Below are positions 1 through 9,311 of a stretch of 64,000 nucleotides of DNA, piece by piece; the stretch's first letter is position 1, and every line of letters begins with the position of its first letter. Source of the DNA: Pseudoselenomonas ruminantium (lineage in GTDB: Bacteria > Bacillota > Negativicutes > Selenomonadales > Selenomonadaceae). Where the stretch lies: contig CACZIV010000007.1 in assembly GCA_902781305.1 (NCBI GenBank), forward strand, positions 1 through 64,000, given 5' to 3'. The notes beneath the pieces were generated by a model that ran no database searches, had not been told where the DNA came from, and worked only from the letters and a program-made list of their open reading frames with translations. A program made the position numbers and the translations under genes.

Positions 1-1445
1 AGCTGTACTTCCAGAGCGTTAAACACATGATGTACACCAAATACTACGATAACCTGCTGCAGACCACCGACGATGAAACCGCCGATACCCATAGGCATCT
101 GCAGGAATGCGGAAACCGCACCGAAAATCGTCGTTTCCAGAGAATGCATGATGGGGCCAATGATGAGGATACCCAGAATCATGGAGATGAACAGGGTAAC
201 AAACGGCGTAACAATCAGGTCGATAATATCGGGAACTACCGTCTTGAGGGCTTTCTGCAGTTTCGCAGCAAAGATACCGAGAACGAGTGCCGGCAAAACA
301 GACCCTTGATAGCCGACAATGCCAATGGTCATACCGAAGATTTCCATCGGAATGGGCTTCACATCGCCACCCGCAACAGCCCAGGCATTCGGCAGCTGCG
401 GGCCAACGAGCATCAGACCGAGAACCAAACCGATAACCGGCGTGCCGCCGAAGCGTTTCATCGTGGACCAGCAAACGAGCGCCGGCAGGAAGATGAAGGC
501 CGTATCCGTGAGAATCTGGCTCAGCAGCAGCACATTATCACTGAACTGCACGCCCAGGCTCTGAGCCGCACCGCGCAGGCCCATGAACAAACCGGTTGCC
601 ACCAGTACGGGGATAATGGGTACGAATACGTCACCCAGTGTACGGGAAATCTTCTGCAGCGGCGTCATCTGTGCATAAGCTTCTTCCTTATTGCTGACAC
701 CGGAGAAATTCGTGCCCTTGACGAATTCATCAAAAACCTTGTCTACAAAGCCCGTGCCCAGGATAATCTGATACTGGGCAGCCGCAAAGAACTGGCCTTT
801 TACACCGTCAATGTTTTCAATGGCCTTTTCGTCGATTTTGGACTTATCGTTAATGATGAGGCGCAGGCGCGTAGCGCAGTGTTCTGCATTGCGCACATTG
901 TCCATGCCGCCAACATATTTTTCAATGAGCTTAGCTACGCGGACTTCCTTCGGAAGGTCAGCGTATTCGTCATCAGCCGTTACCGTTTTGGCTTCAGCTT
1001 TAGCCGCTGCTGCCGAACAAATCTCCACACCGTTCAGCGCGATGGTGATTTTGTCAAACTCTGTGGAATTGGTTACAACCATAGGCGTAGTAATATCGTA
1101 ACCAGCAGCCTTGATAGCCTCGCCATCAAATTCCAGCAGCAACTGCCCCTTCTTTACCTTGGCGCCCTGTTCCACATGAGCCTTGAAGTGCTCACCGTTC
1201 AGTTTCACGGTATCCAGACCAACATGAATCAGCAGGTCTTCACCATTCTCTCCATGAATGCCGATTGCGTGTTTCGTCTCAAAAAACACCGTAACTTCAC
1301 CATCAACGGGGGAATAAACCTTACCGTCCGGATTCTTCACTGCTGCACCAAAGCCCATGGCCCCGCTGGCAAAAGCCGGGTCATTCACCTGGGACAATTC
1401 CACCAGTTCGCCTTTCAGCGGGCTGTCCAAACGAATTTCCTTCAT
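1..1445 (-). CDS. PTS EIIABC, sucrose/beta-glucoside type (3' end outside window)
   Basis: Phosphotransferase permease that takes up and phosphorylates a sugar at the cytoplasmic membrane. The 481 visible residues show an N-terminal EIIA domain of the Crr type (about 1-145; histidines 59 and 74 in TKHA and IHVGLD), a linker, an EIIB domain (about 166-240; phospho-cysteine 190 in HCATRLRL) and the first half of a Glc-superfamily EIIC. The CATRLRL signature and the following GQFFAAAQYQIILG stretch resemble ScrA/SacP sucrose permeases, so sucrose is the best guess, but trehalose or a beta-glucoside remain possible. The domain order A-B-C differs from the usual B-C-A of this family. The ATG at 1445 follows AAAGGAGGC. 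The gene continues beyond base 1. Confidence 0.9.
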   Translation of the reverse strand, partial: MKEIRLDSPLKGELVELSQVNDPAFASGAMGFGAAVKNPDGKVYSPVDGEVTVFFETKHAIGIHGENGEDLLIHVGLDTVKLNGEHFKAHVEQGAKVKKGQLLLEFDGEAIKAAGYDITTPMVVTNSTEFDKITIALNGVEICSAAAAKAEAKTVTADDEYADLPKEVRVAKLIEKYVGGMDNVRNAEHCATRLRLIINDKSKIDEKAIENIDGVKGQFFAAAQYQIILGTGFVDKVFDEFVKGTNFSGVSNKEEAYAQMTPLQKISRTLGDVFVPIIPVLVATGLFMGLRGAAQSLGVQFSDNVLLLSQILTDTAFIFLPALVCWSTMKRFGGTPVIGLVLGLMLVGPQLPNAWAVAGGDVKPIPMEIFGMTIGIVGYQGSVLPALVLGIFAAKLQKALKTVVPDIIDLIVTPFVTLFISMILGILIIGPIMHSLETTIFGAVSAFLQMPMGIGGFIVGGLQQVIVVFGVHHVFNALEVQ

Positions 1446-1500
1446 CGGAAATGCCTCCTTTTAATATTCGCGTCTTCAAAATATAATTCCTGCAAGGGTA

Positions 1501-1555
1501 AAATATGAAACCAATTTCATATTTACAGTTTACAAGTTCCATATCGCTTTGTCAA
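1501..1555 (-). promoter_or_regulatory. Promoter and palindromic operator of the EIIABC gene
   Basis: On the minus strand there is a -35 TTGACA (1555-1550), a 17-base spacer and a -10 TAAACT (1532-1527), giving a start near 1520. Across that start lies a perfect inverted repeat AAATATGAAA-CCAA-TTTCATATTT (1501-1524, two 10-base arms). An operator overlapping the transcription start is the arrangement expected for a sugar-responsive repressor (LacI or GntR type). The repressor gene is not in the visible sequence. Confidence 0.7.
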
Positions 1556-1667
1556 GATTAAGATTGAAAAAAATCGTCAAAATCGGTCAAAAGTACCTTT
1601 TATTGAAAATGCGTACTGCCGGGTTGCTCTTGGATTTCGATGTATACCGATAAGTCAGCCTGAGCTT

Positions 1668-1871
1668 CTGGCGGGGCGGCTGGGGTGGTGTTCAGGCGAC
1701 GCATTTGACTGCTGGCGTTAAGAAAAGCATTTTTGCCCACATACGAAAAAACTCAAAGCATCTTTGTCTGAACGCAGTGAGTTTAGATGCTTTGAGTTTT
1801 ATAAAAGGCAAAAATGATTTTTAGCCAGCAGTCTAAGCAGAGCCTGAATACCACCTCAGCCGCCCCGCCAG
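1668..1871. repeat. 204-bp nested inverted repeat with the dnaB-operon terminator at its core
   Basis: Four paired blocks share one axis: 1668-1697 with 1842-1871 (30 bases, 2 differences), 1707-1716 with 1824-1833 (10, perfect), 1728-1737 with 1807-1816 (10, perfect) and 1748-1763 with 1785-1800 (16, perfect). The innermost stem read on the minus strand is followed by TTTTTT, so it can serve as the intrinsic terminator of the dnaB operon, whose stop lies 20 bases away. The GC-rich outer arms go far beyond a terminator. Both differences in the 30-base arm become G-U pairs in plus-strand RNA. It may be a MITE-like or structured RNA element; no target-site duplication is evident. This fills most of the 446-base gap between dnaB and the EIIABC gene. 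Confidence 0.8.
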
Positions 1872-1891
1872 CCTCGAACTAGTAATGGTAA

Positions 1892-3220
1892 TCACTGCAT
1901 AAGCAAATCGCGGAATTTGGTGTATTCTTTCTGGAAGAACAGCTGCACGCTGTCCACAGGGCCGTTACGATGTTTAGCCACGATAATTTCGGTGATGTTC
2001 TTATTCTCCGTGTCCTTATCGTAGTAATCCTCACGATAGAGGAACATAACGATATCCGCATCCTGCTCCAAAGACCCGGATTCGCGCAAGTCGGAGAGCA
2101 TTGGCTTTTTAATCTGACGGCTTTCCACGGAACGGGAGAGCTGTGAAAGCGCGATAACCGGCACGTCGAGCTCACGCGCCAAAGCTTTGAGCGAACGGGA
2201 AATCTCGGAGATTTCCTGCTGGCGGTTGTCGCTGTTCTTGCTTGCCCGCCCCTGCATGAGCTGCAAATAGTCGATGATAATCAGGTCAAGGCCATGTTCA
2301 GCCTTTAAGCGCCGCGCTTTTGAACGCAGTTCCATAACCGTAATGCCCGCCGTGTCATCAATGTAGATGGGCGCCCGGCTCATCTTGTCCGCTACCCCTA
2401 CCAATTTGTTCCATTCCACTTCATCCAACTGGCCGGTACGCAAACGGGAGGCATCAATGCCCCCCTCGGAGCAGAGCATACGCTGCATCAACTGCTCCTT
2501 GCTCATTTCCAGCGAGAAGAAGGCCACATTGCCGCCATGCAGGCCGACGTAACTGGCAATATTCAGCGTAAACGCCGTCTTCCCCATGGACGGTCGCGCT
2601 GCCACAAGGATGAGGTCAGACTTCTGCAAGCCTGCCGTAAGTTTATCCAAGTCCTTAAACCCAGAGCTGATACCCGTAAGGCCTCCCTTGGACTCATAGA
2701 GCACATTGATGCGTTCAAAGGTACGCATAACGATATTCTTCATGGGTTCAAAGGCGCCGCCGCCCTGACGGCTGGCGACCGCGAGAATCTTCTTCTCCGC
2801 CTCATCCATGATATTTTCGACTTCGTCGCTGTCCTCGTATGCCTTACCGGCAATTTCTGTGGCGACGTTAATCAGATTGCGCAGTTCTGCCTTTTCTTTG
2901 ACAATTTTTGCATGATAGCTGACATTGGCGGCCGTGCCCACAATATTGGCCAGCTGAGTGATAAAGCCTAACCCGCCCACCTTGTCGAGCATATCGGTTT
3001 TCCGCAATTCCTCAGTCAAGGTTACAAGGTCTACGGCTTCATCATTATTCTGCAGGCGCACCATGGCCTCATAGATGATGCGGTGCGTTTCCCGATAGAA
3101 ATCATCCGGCTGCAGGATTTCCTGTACTTCGATGATGGCTTCTTTTTTGATGAGCATAGCCCCCAAAACCGCCTGTTCGGCCTCGATATTCTGTGGGGGC
3201 ACCCGTTCTGGTAATGCCAT
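1892..3220 (-). CDS. dnaB: Replicative DNA helicase DnaB
   Basis: Hexameric 5'-3' helicase of the replication fork (442 residues, normal length). An N-terminal primase-interacting DnaB domain (starting near the ENIEAEQAVLGAMLI stretch) is followed by a RecA-like ATPase with Walker A ARPSMGKTA (about 208-216), Walker B LIIIDYLQLM and the arginine-finger region LSQLSRSVE. No intein is seen. It is last in the minus-strand run yybS-gdpP-rplI-lonC-dnaB, 5 bases behind lonC. The analogous Bacillus operon (yybS-yybT-rplI-dnaC) ends the same way. Confidence 0.97.
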   Translation of the reverse strand: MALPERVPPQNIEAEQAVLGAMLIKKEAIIEVQEILQPDDFYRETHRIIYEAMVRLQNNDEAVDLVTLTEELRKTDMLDKVGGLGFITQLANIVGTAANVSYHAKIVKEKAELRNLINVATEIAGKAYEDSDEVENIMDEAEKKILAVASRQGGGAFEPMKNIVMRTFERINVLYESKGGLTGISSGFKDLDKLTAGLQKSDLILVAARPSMGKTAFTLNIASYVGLHGGNVAFFSLEMSKEQLMQRMLCSEGGIDASRLRTGQLDEVEWNKLVGVADKMSRAPIYIDDTAGITVMELRSKARRLKAEHGLDLIIIDYLQLMQGRASKNSDNRQQEISEISRSLKALARELDVPVIALSQLSRSVESRQIKKPMLSDLRESGSLEQDADIVMFLYREDYYDKDTENKNITEIIVAKHRNGPVDSVQLFFQKEYTKFRDLLMQ

Positions 3221-3225
3221 TTTCC

Positions 3226-5208
3226 TTACTCCTCTTTACTTTCCGGCTCAAAGATATAGCCAAAAGCCTCCTCTGCCGTAGCTACGGGGTGAATATCCAA
3301 TCCCAAATGTTCCTTGGGAATATCCTTGCTGTTTTCCTTCGGAATAACGAGCGTCTTTATGCCCGTCTGCTTGGCGCCATAAGCCTTTTCAAAGACGCCG
3401 CCTACAGGGCGAACCCGGCCGGCCAGCGAAATCTCACCGGTTACGGCCACATCCTGACGGATTTTCCGGCCGGTTACGGCACTGGTAATCACCGCCAAAA
3501 TCGCCGTACCCGCACTCGGACCGTCAATATTGCCGCCGCCGATGACATTGATATGCACATCGTAGTCATGCAAATCCTTGCCGGTCAACTGACGCATAAC
3601 AGATGCCGCGTTGAATACAGAATCCTTGGCCATGGAGCCGGCGGTTTCGTTGAAGCGCACTGCCCCATTGCCTTTTTCCTTGGCGGGGAACGCCACGGCT
3701 TCAATCTCGATGGCCGAACCTAAGAAACCTGCCACGCCCAGACCAAAGATATGTCCCTGCAGAGCTGTATCCGAAGCCTTTTTCGTCACATAGGGCGTCA
3801 GACGGCTGACCTGCGTAACTTCGTAGATATCCGCTTTGCTGATTTCCACCTGCGGGCCATTTTCGGTACCCAAATCCTCCAGTTTGAACTGTTCACCGAC
3901 ACCACAGCGCTCCAACGCCAGGCTGTAGGCATCGGCCAGAATATTGATGGCCTTGCGCCCTTCAATAGTGTACTCACTGATAAGGCCTGCCACCTCGTCG
4001 CTGACCTCTACATGCAGTTTTTCCGCCGCATTGCGCACAATCTGCTGAATATGCTTCGGGGTCAATGGTTCAAAGTAAATCTCCGCACAGCGGGAACGCA
4101 GGGCGGGGTTGATATGCCCCGCATCCCTTGTCGTCGCGCCAATCAGCACGAAATCTGCCGGCGCACCTTCCTCAAAGAGTTTTTTGATATAAGGCGGCAC
4201 CTTGGGGTCCGTGGGGTCATAATAGGCCGACTCAAAGTAAGCCCGCTTGTCCTCCAATACCTTCAGCAGCTTATTTTGCAGCATTTCGTCCATTTCACCG
4301 ATTTCGTCAATGAACAGAATACCGCCATGGGCGTCGGTTACAAGGCCCGGCTTCGGTTCAGGAATCCCGCTGTCCGCCAGCGTTTTCTGCGCCCCCTGAT
4401 AGATGGGGTCATGGACAGAGCCCAACAACGGATTGGTGATATCGCGCGGGTCCCAGCGCAGCGTCGTGCCGTCGGTTTCCACAAACGGTGCTTCATCGCC
4501 AAAGGGCGACACCGCCTTTTTCTTAGCCGCTTCGAGCACCAGACGTGCGGCCGTGGTCTTGCCGACCCCCGGTGGCCCATAGAGCAATAAATGCTGGGGG
4601 TACGGGGAACTTAATTTCGCCATCAGCGACTTAACGGCCCGTTCCTGACCCACGATTTCACTGAAATCCTGCGGGCGCAGAAGTTCCATAATGGACTGGG
4701 TCAGCTTGATGCTTTCGAGCTTTTCGAGCTTCTCCCGCTTTTCCTTGTCCTGCGGACTTTCATTGCCGCCCTTTTCGTCCTTGATGACCTGCTGACGAAT
4801 ATCGTTGACATAATCCGCATGGTCTTTTTCGAGCTTTTCGTTGACCTTTTTCTCGATGCTGTCCTCGACATTGCGGCGGGCCACCAAATCGGCCACGCGC
4901 TCGGAGAGCGCATCCATAATCTGCGGCACCTGCTCAGCCTTGGGTGCAGGCGCAATCAAGGGGTCTTCACCCAAGATGCGCTGCAGGGCCAGTACCCTGT
5001 CGCAGGGGTCAGCAGAACGCATTAAGTCCAGCGCCTTCATCTTCCCGGCCTGAATCACCAATTTCTCCGTGCCCATAACATCCACCAGAATGGCATAGAG
5101 CGCTTCAATCTGCCGATCTAAAGGCGTCGCATTGCGTGAAGCAGGAGCAGGCAATGCCTGCTCCTGTTTTTTCGTAAATAGATTGCGAATAAAATCCAGT
5201 AATTTCAT
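3226..5208 (-). CDS. lonC: Lon-family ATP-dependent protease, LonC-like
   Basis: A 660-residue AAA+ serine protease. The N-terminal 170 residues are charged and coiled-coil-like and are not the LonA substrate-binding domain. Walker A GPPGVGKTT (about 216) and Walker B ILFIDEIGEMD follow. The C-terminal Lon protease domain has the catalytic serine in GPSAGTAI (about 565) and lysine in GGVFEKAYG (about 608). Architecture and length fit the group annotated as spore_lon_C in Firmicutes rather than housekeeping LonA. It sits between rplI (1 base) and dnaB (5 bases), an insertion into the otherwise conserved rplI-dnaB pair. Its role here is unknown; nothing in the window points to sporulation. Confidence 0.85.
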   Translation of the reverse strand: MKLLDFIRNLFTKKQEQALPAPASRNATPLDRQIEALYAILVDVMGTEKLVIQAGKMKALDLMRSADPCDRVLALQRILGEDPLIAPAPKAEQVPQIMDALSERVADLVARRNVEDSIEKKVNEKLEKDHADYVNDIRQQVIKDEKGGNESPQDKEKREKLEKLESIKLTQSIMELLRPQDFSEIVGQERAVKSLMAKLSSPYPQHLLLYGPPGVGKTTAARLVLEAAKKKAVSPFGDEAPFVETDGTTLRWDPRDITNPLLGSVHDPIYQGAQKTLADSGIPEPKPGLVTDAHGGILFIDEIGEMDEMLQNKLLKVLEDKRAYFESAYYDPTDPKVPPYIKKLFEEGAPADFVLIGATTRDAGHINPALRSRCAEIYFEPLTPKHIQQIVRNAAEKLHVEVSDEVAGLISEYTIEGRKAINILADAYSLALERCGVGEQFKLEDLGTENGPQVEISKADIYEVTQVSRLTPYVTKKASDTALQGHIFGLGVAGFLGSAIEIEAVAFPAKEKGNGAVRFNETAGSMAKDSVFNAASVMRQLTGKDLHDYDVHINVIGGGNIDGPSAGTAILAVITSAVTGRKIRQDVAVTGEISLAGRVRPVGGVFEKAYGAKQTGIKTLVIPKENSKDIPKEHLGLDIHPVATAEEAFGYIFEPESKEE

Positions 5209-5209
5209 A

Positions 5210-5653
5210 TCAACCTGCCACTACATTGACCTTGATGGTGCTCGTAACCGAAGGATGTACCTTAATCACGGCTTCATATTCACCCGTGCCGGTCACATCG
5301 CCCTTGATGGTGATTTTCCGACGGTCGATATCAATATTTTCCTTCTTCAAGGCTTCTGCCACATCCTTGCCCGTAACGGAGCCAAAGAGCTTGCCATTTT
5401 CACCGATTTTTACGGGGATGGTCACGGACACTTTTTCGAGCTGCGCAGCCATCAGTTTTGCTTCATCTGTAGCCATAGCCTCTTTGCGAGCCTTGGAGCC
5501 AGCCTGTGCCTTGGCCACATTCATATTCTCAGCATTGGCCAGCACTGCTGCCTTGCGGGGCAGGAGGAAGTTACGGCCGTAACCTTCCGAAACCTCTACG
5601 ATATCACCTTTTTTGCCTAATTTTTTAACGTCCTGCTGCAGAATCACTTTCAT
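5210..5653 (-). CDS. rplI: 50S ribosomal protein L9
   Basis: Large-subunit protein L9, 147 residues with the typical MKVILQQDVKKLGKKG start, the PRKAAVLA segment and a connecting helix to the C-terminal rRNA-binding domain. An in-frame ATG at 5662 would add three residues but leaves a single base after GAGGAG, whereas ATG 5653 has 10 bases and matches the family start. The start overlaps the end of gdpP by 29 bases, suggesting translational coupling. Confidence 0.95.
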   Translation of the reverse strand: MKVILQQDVKKLGKKGDIVEVSEGYGRNFLLPRKAAVLANAENMNVAKAQAGSKARKEAMATDEAKLMAAQLEKVSVTIPVKIGENGKLFGSVTGKDVAEALKKENIDIDRRKITIKGDVTGTGEYEAVIKVHPSVTSTIKVNVVAG

Positions 5654-7634
5654 CTTTATCATTCTCCTCTATATATTTTTCACTGATTTCAATAACCTTG
5701 GCTTTAATATCTGCCAAAGAAGCACCCTTTACCTGCGCGCCGGCCACATTCTGATGACCGCCGCCGCCCAAAGCCTCCATGATGACCTGCACATTGAGGT
5801 CACCGGTTGAGCGGGCACTTAGCCCGATGGTGTCCTCCGTAAGCTGGAAAATCAGGATGCTCATGCGCACATTTTCAATGCGCAACAGCCCATCTGCGGC
5901 CTGCGCCGCGATAACCTGAATATTGGGCATCGTTTCGGGGATGGTGGAAATGATCAACCCACCGGGGAAAAGCTCTGCCCGGGCCTTGGTTTTTGCCAAC
6001 GCCACTGTCGTCTCGTAGTCGGAACGGAACAGATGGCGTACCATCACGGGGTCGGCACCGCTGCGCCGCAGGAAGGCCGCGGCATCAAAGGTGCGCACAC
6101 CGGTCTGTATCGCAAAATTCTTCGTATCGACCACAATGCCGGAGTAAAGCGCCGTCGCATCCAACCGCCCCAAACGGATATCCTCGCCAAAGTACATCAA
6201 GAGTTCCGTAATCAGCTCACTCGTGGAGCTGGCCCCCGGTTCAATGTACACCAGCAGCGGATTCTTGATAAAGTTCTCGCTGCGGCGGTGATGGTCAATA
6301 ACGACCACCTGATGTACACGCTCCAAGAGCGTGGGGTCTGCGACCAAATGCGGAATATGCGTATCGACCACGATAAGCACCGGGCTTAAGGCCGTAGAAT
6401 TTTTGATATCCATTGCATGGACAAATACGCCTTCATATTCTTCTTTATCCTTAAGCAAATCATGGAATTTGTCAATACCATCATTCATGTCAGACAGGAC
6501 AATATGAAAATTCTTTTCCAACTGACGGGCCATCTTGGCTACACCCATTGCCGCACCGAAGCAGTCAAAGTCCTCATTATGGTGCCCCATGATATAGATT
6601 TCATCGGCACCTTCCATGATTTCCCGCAGGGCATGTGCAACCACTCGGGCCTTTACACGCGTATGCTTTTCTACGGCCTTGGCCTTGCCGCCAAAGAACT
6701 GGGTCTTGCCATTCATCTGCACGGCTACCTGGTCACCGCCGCGGCCCAAGGCCAAATCCAGCCCGGCCTGCGCCTGCGCGCCGAGCTCGGCCATAGTCTG
6801 ATTTTCCGCTACCGCAATCCCCATGGAAAGGGTTACCGGCAGGCGGTTGGTACTCTGGAGCTGCCGCGCCTTATCGAGCACATCAAACTTATCGTTCAAG
6901 GCCTGATCAAGTCCTGCCCGCGTCAGAATGACCACATAGAGGTCCTCATTGATCCTGCGCATGAACCCGCCGAGGTTTTTCATCCACTTGTCGATGGTCT
7001 GATTAACCGCTAGGAGCAAGGAAGTACGTTCGGCCTCCGTCTGCCCCTGCATGACTTCGTCATAGTTATCAATCTGGATATACACCAGCACCGTACGGCT
7101 CTGCTGAAAAGTATTCTTGAGCTGCTCATGGCTGGTCACATCCTGGATGTAGAGCGTCATCAACGGTTCCTGACGCGGCGCCATCTGCACGGGATGATAG
7201 TAGACATGATAATACTTATCCGAGTTCGCAAAGACATACTCGCCTTCCTGCCCCCAGATTGGTGCAACGATAATCCCGGGCAGCAAATCCTTCACATCGG
7301 TATCCTGCTCCGGCTTCTTGCCAAAATAAACCTCCATGCGGTCATTACACCACTGGATACGCCCATCTTCATTGACAATCATAATGGCCTGCGGCAGTTC
7401 ATCCACGGCATAATTGAGCATTTCATTGATATTGCGCACTACATTGCGGCAATAGCGTTCAAACCGCCGCGAACGGTCTGCACAGCGCTCCCGGGCAAAG
7501 GAGGCCAACGCCAGCCATACCAGTCCGGCAATGGCGGCAATGTAAAGATTATAGTAGGATAGCACGCCGATAAGAATCAGCATGATCAGCAAATGTATAG
7601 TTAAATCTATCCACGCCGAAAGATTTCGTGGCAT
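5625..7634 (-). CDS. gdpP: Cyclic-di-AMP phosphodiesterase GdpP
   Basis: Membrane-bound DHH/DHHA1 phosphodiesterase that hydrolyses c-di-AMP (669 residues). In order: two N-terminal membrane helices (about 10-45), a PAS-like domain, a degenerate GGDEF domain without a GGDEF signature (about 175-310), the DHH domain with HHNEDFDCFGA (the usual HNPD motif, about 350) and VIDHHRR, and DHHA1 with GGGGHQNVAGA. This order is the one known for Bacillus YybT/GdpP. It lies 10 bases after yybS and overlaps rplI. Confidence 0.94.
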   Translation of the reverse strand: MPRNLSAWIDLTIHLLIMLILIGVLSYYNLYIAAIAGLVWLALASFARERCADRSRRFERYCRNVVRNINEMLNYAVDELPQAIMIVNEDGRIQWCNDRMEVYFGKKPEQDTDVKDLLPGIIVAPIWGQEGEYVFANSDKYYHVYYHPVQMAPRQEPLMTLYIQDVTSHEQLKNTFQQSRTVLVYIQIDNYDEVMQGQTEAERTSLLLAVNQTIDKWMKNLGGFMRRINEDLYVVILTRAGLDQALNDKFDVLDKARQLQSTNRLPVTLSMGIAVAENQTMAELGAQAQAGLDLALGRGGDQVAVQMNGKTQFFGGKAKAVEKHTRVKARVVAHALREIMEGADEIYIMGHHNEDFDCFGAAMGVAKMARQLEKNFHIVLSDMNDGIDKFHDLLKDKEEYEGVFVHAMDIKNSTALSPVLIVVDTHIPHLVADPTLLERVHQVVVIDHHRRSENFIKNPLLVYIEPGASSTSELITELLMYFGEDIRLGRLDATALYSGIVVDTKNFAIQTGVRTFDAAAFLRRSGADPVMVRHLFRSDYETTVALAKTKARAELFPGGLIISTIPETMPNIQVIAAQAADGLLRIENVRMSILIFQLTEDTIGLSARSTGDLNVQVIMEALGGGGHQNVAGAQVKGASLADIKAKVIEISEKYIEENDKDESDSAAGR

Positions 7635-7644
7635 TTAGCGCACC

Positions 7645-8607
7645 TCATTTCTGCTTACGGGCGGCAAAGCGCTGCCGATAGTCAAAGAGCATATCGATAA
7701 GCCCCGTCATTGCTGTAACCTGTGCCAAAAAGGGATTCATTAAAATAAACACATAAAATACAATCCGCAGGAACAGCTTTACCTTAAAATGCCGGAACAA
7801 ACAATGGACCAAAACTATCCCCTGCACTAAGCCTGCAATAATCGCCAGTGCATTGGCATTTAGAGAAATCTGATAGAGCCACATGATTTGCCGGGTTCCG
7901 CCCCAGTAAAGACCTACCAGTGCAAAGCCGAAAAGGTACAAAAAGCCTTGCGGCAGACGCCACTCATGAACGGCGGGGAACTGCGGTACACGGTGCCCCA
8001 GCCGCCGCAGCACTTTGCTGCCGGAGATATATGCAGCCGCCGCATAAAGAAGCCCCATCAGGATAAAGACCAACGGGAACAGATAGTTGAGCATCTTCAG
8101 CCCCTGCTCGATATCTGAGCGTGCCTGCGCCAAATCCGCCTCGTTCATGCCCAGTCCTTCATAAACCTGCAGTGTTGAGTCAAAGGACGATTGCAGCAGA
8201 TCCACCTGCATGGCCAGCGGATTCACATCCGTCACCAACAGCAATAGTCCAACCGCCGCCAGCTGTCCGGCAATAGCGGCCAGCAGCGTCAGCATAAACG
8301 AGCGCACGCCCGGCCAGCCCTGGGCAAAGGCCCAGCCTAAAAGGAGCCCCGCCGGTGCAAAAGCAATGACCAATCGCAGCGACAACAGTGGTTCCACCAA
8401 CAGCCCCACCAATACGCCGGCAACTGCCGTTGCCATAACGCCCCAGCGCAAGCCGTGGCGCACCACCAAAACAATCAACGGCAATGGCCAGAACAAGACC
8501 AGTAAAAAGCCGATAAACGGCAGGTAAACCGCCATCAATGCCAGCACCACACTCAGTGCCGTCAAGAGTCCGCTCTCCGTCAAGGGAGTGATTCTATGTT
8601 GATTCAT
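7645..8607 (-). CDS. yybS: YybS family (DUF2232) membrane protein
   Basis: A 320-residue integral membrane protein with about eight hydrophobic segments, starting with a helix pair near 10-45. The family is genetically linked to gdpP, but no biochemical function is established. It is first in the operon leading to dnaB. A TATAAT on the minus strand at 8643-8638, with a weak AAGACA 17 bases upstream, is the likely promoter. Confidence 0.85.
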   Translation of the reverse strand: MNQHRITPLTESGLLTALSVVLALMAVYLPFIGFLLVLFWPLPLIVLVVRHGLRWGVMATAVAGVLVGLLVEPLLSLRLVIAFAPAGLLLGWAFAQGWPGVRSFMLTLLAAIAGQLAAVGLLLLVTDVNPLAMQVDLLQSSFDSTLQVYEGLGMNEADLAQARSDIEQGLKMLNYLFPLVFILMGLLYAAAAYISGSKVLRRLGHRVPQFPAVHEWRLPQGFLYLFGFALVGLYWGGTRQIMWLYQISLNANALAIIAGLVQGIVLVHCLFRHFKVKLFLRIVFYVFILMNPFLAQVTAMTGLIDMLFDYRQRFAARKQK

Positions 8608-8685
8608 ATTGTCATCCTTTCATAAAAACCACATTCCATTATAGCAGATACACATTATTATGTCTTGAAAGCAGGTACTAATTGT

Positions 8686-8715
8686 TTGACAGTGCTTTAC
8701 TGCTATCATTATACT
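8686..8715 (+). promoter_or_regulatory. Promoter of ubiX
   Basis: TTGACA at 8686-8691 and TATACT at 8710-8715 (18-base spacer, or TTATAC with 17) lie about 45 bases upstream of the ubiX start. This is a good match to a housekeeping sigma promoter. Confidence 0.65.
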
Positions 8716-8756
8716 TATACTTAGAACGTATTATGCGTAGAGAAAGGGTAAGGCAT

Positions 8757-9311
8757 ATGAAAATCGTAATTGGAATAACCGGAGCCAGCGGCAGCATTTA
8801 CGCCCTGCGGCTGATTGATGTTTTGCGAAAGCTCGGCCACGAAGTACACGGCGTCGTGACGGACAGCGGCTGGCAGGTATTGGCCTATGAATGCAACGTC
8901 TCCCGCGAAGAACTAGCGCAGCGGGTCGATGTACTCTACGACAACGCCAACATTGGCGCCGCCATCGCCAGCGGCTCCTTTAAGGCCGATGCCATGGTCG
9001 TGCTGCCCTGCTCCATGAAGACGACCGCCTGCATTGCCCACAGCCTTTCCGATAACCTGCTGACCAGGGCCGCCGACGTCATGCTGAAGGAAGGCCGCCC
9101 GCTTGTCCTCGTGCCCCGCGAAGCGCCCATGCATGCCATCCATTTGGAAAACTTGCTGACGCTGGCCAAATTGGGCGTAAAAATCGTCCCCGCGGCACCG
9201 GGCTTTTATCACCGCCCCCGGACCATTGACGACCTTGTCAATATGCTGGTGGGCAAAATCTGCGACCAGCTTGGCCTGGATGCCGATTTATTCCCACGCT
9301 GGGAAGGTTAA
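8757..9311 (+). CDS. ubiX: UbiX family flavin prenyltransferase
   Basis: Enzyme that attaches a prenyl group to FMN, making the prenylated cofactor of UbiD-type decarboxylases (184 residues). The N-terminal GITGASGSIYALRL flavoprotein motif, the VLPCSMKT segment and the VPREAPMHAIHLENLLTL stretch are characteristic. The start chosen is ATG 8757 after AAAGGGTAAGG; an upstream extension would have no homology and would cross the promoter. No ubiD partner lies in the window. The stop overlaps the convergent permease gene by 4 bases. Confidence 0.92.
   Translation: MKIVIGITGASGSIYALRLIDVLRKLGHEVHGVVTDSGWQVLAYECNVSREELAQRVDVLYDNANIGAAIASGSFKADAMVVLPCSMKTTACIAHSLSDNLLTRAADVMLKEGRPLVLVPREAPMHAIHLENLLTLAKLGVKIVPAAPGFYHRPRTIDDLVNMLVGKICDQLGLDADLFPRWEG

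Noticed and set aside
27..1508. 493-codon plus-strand open frame opposite the EIIABC gene
   Set aside because: It is the antisense shadow of a clear PTS permease; its translation has no recognisable domain and is rich in the residues expected from antisense codons.
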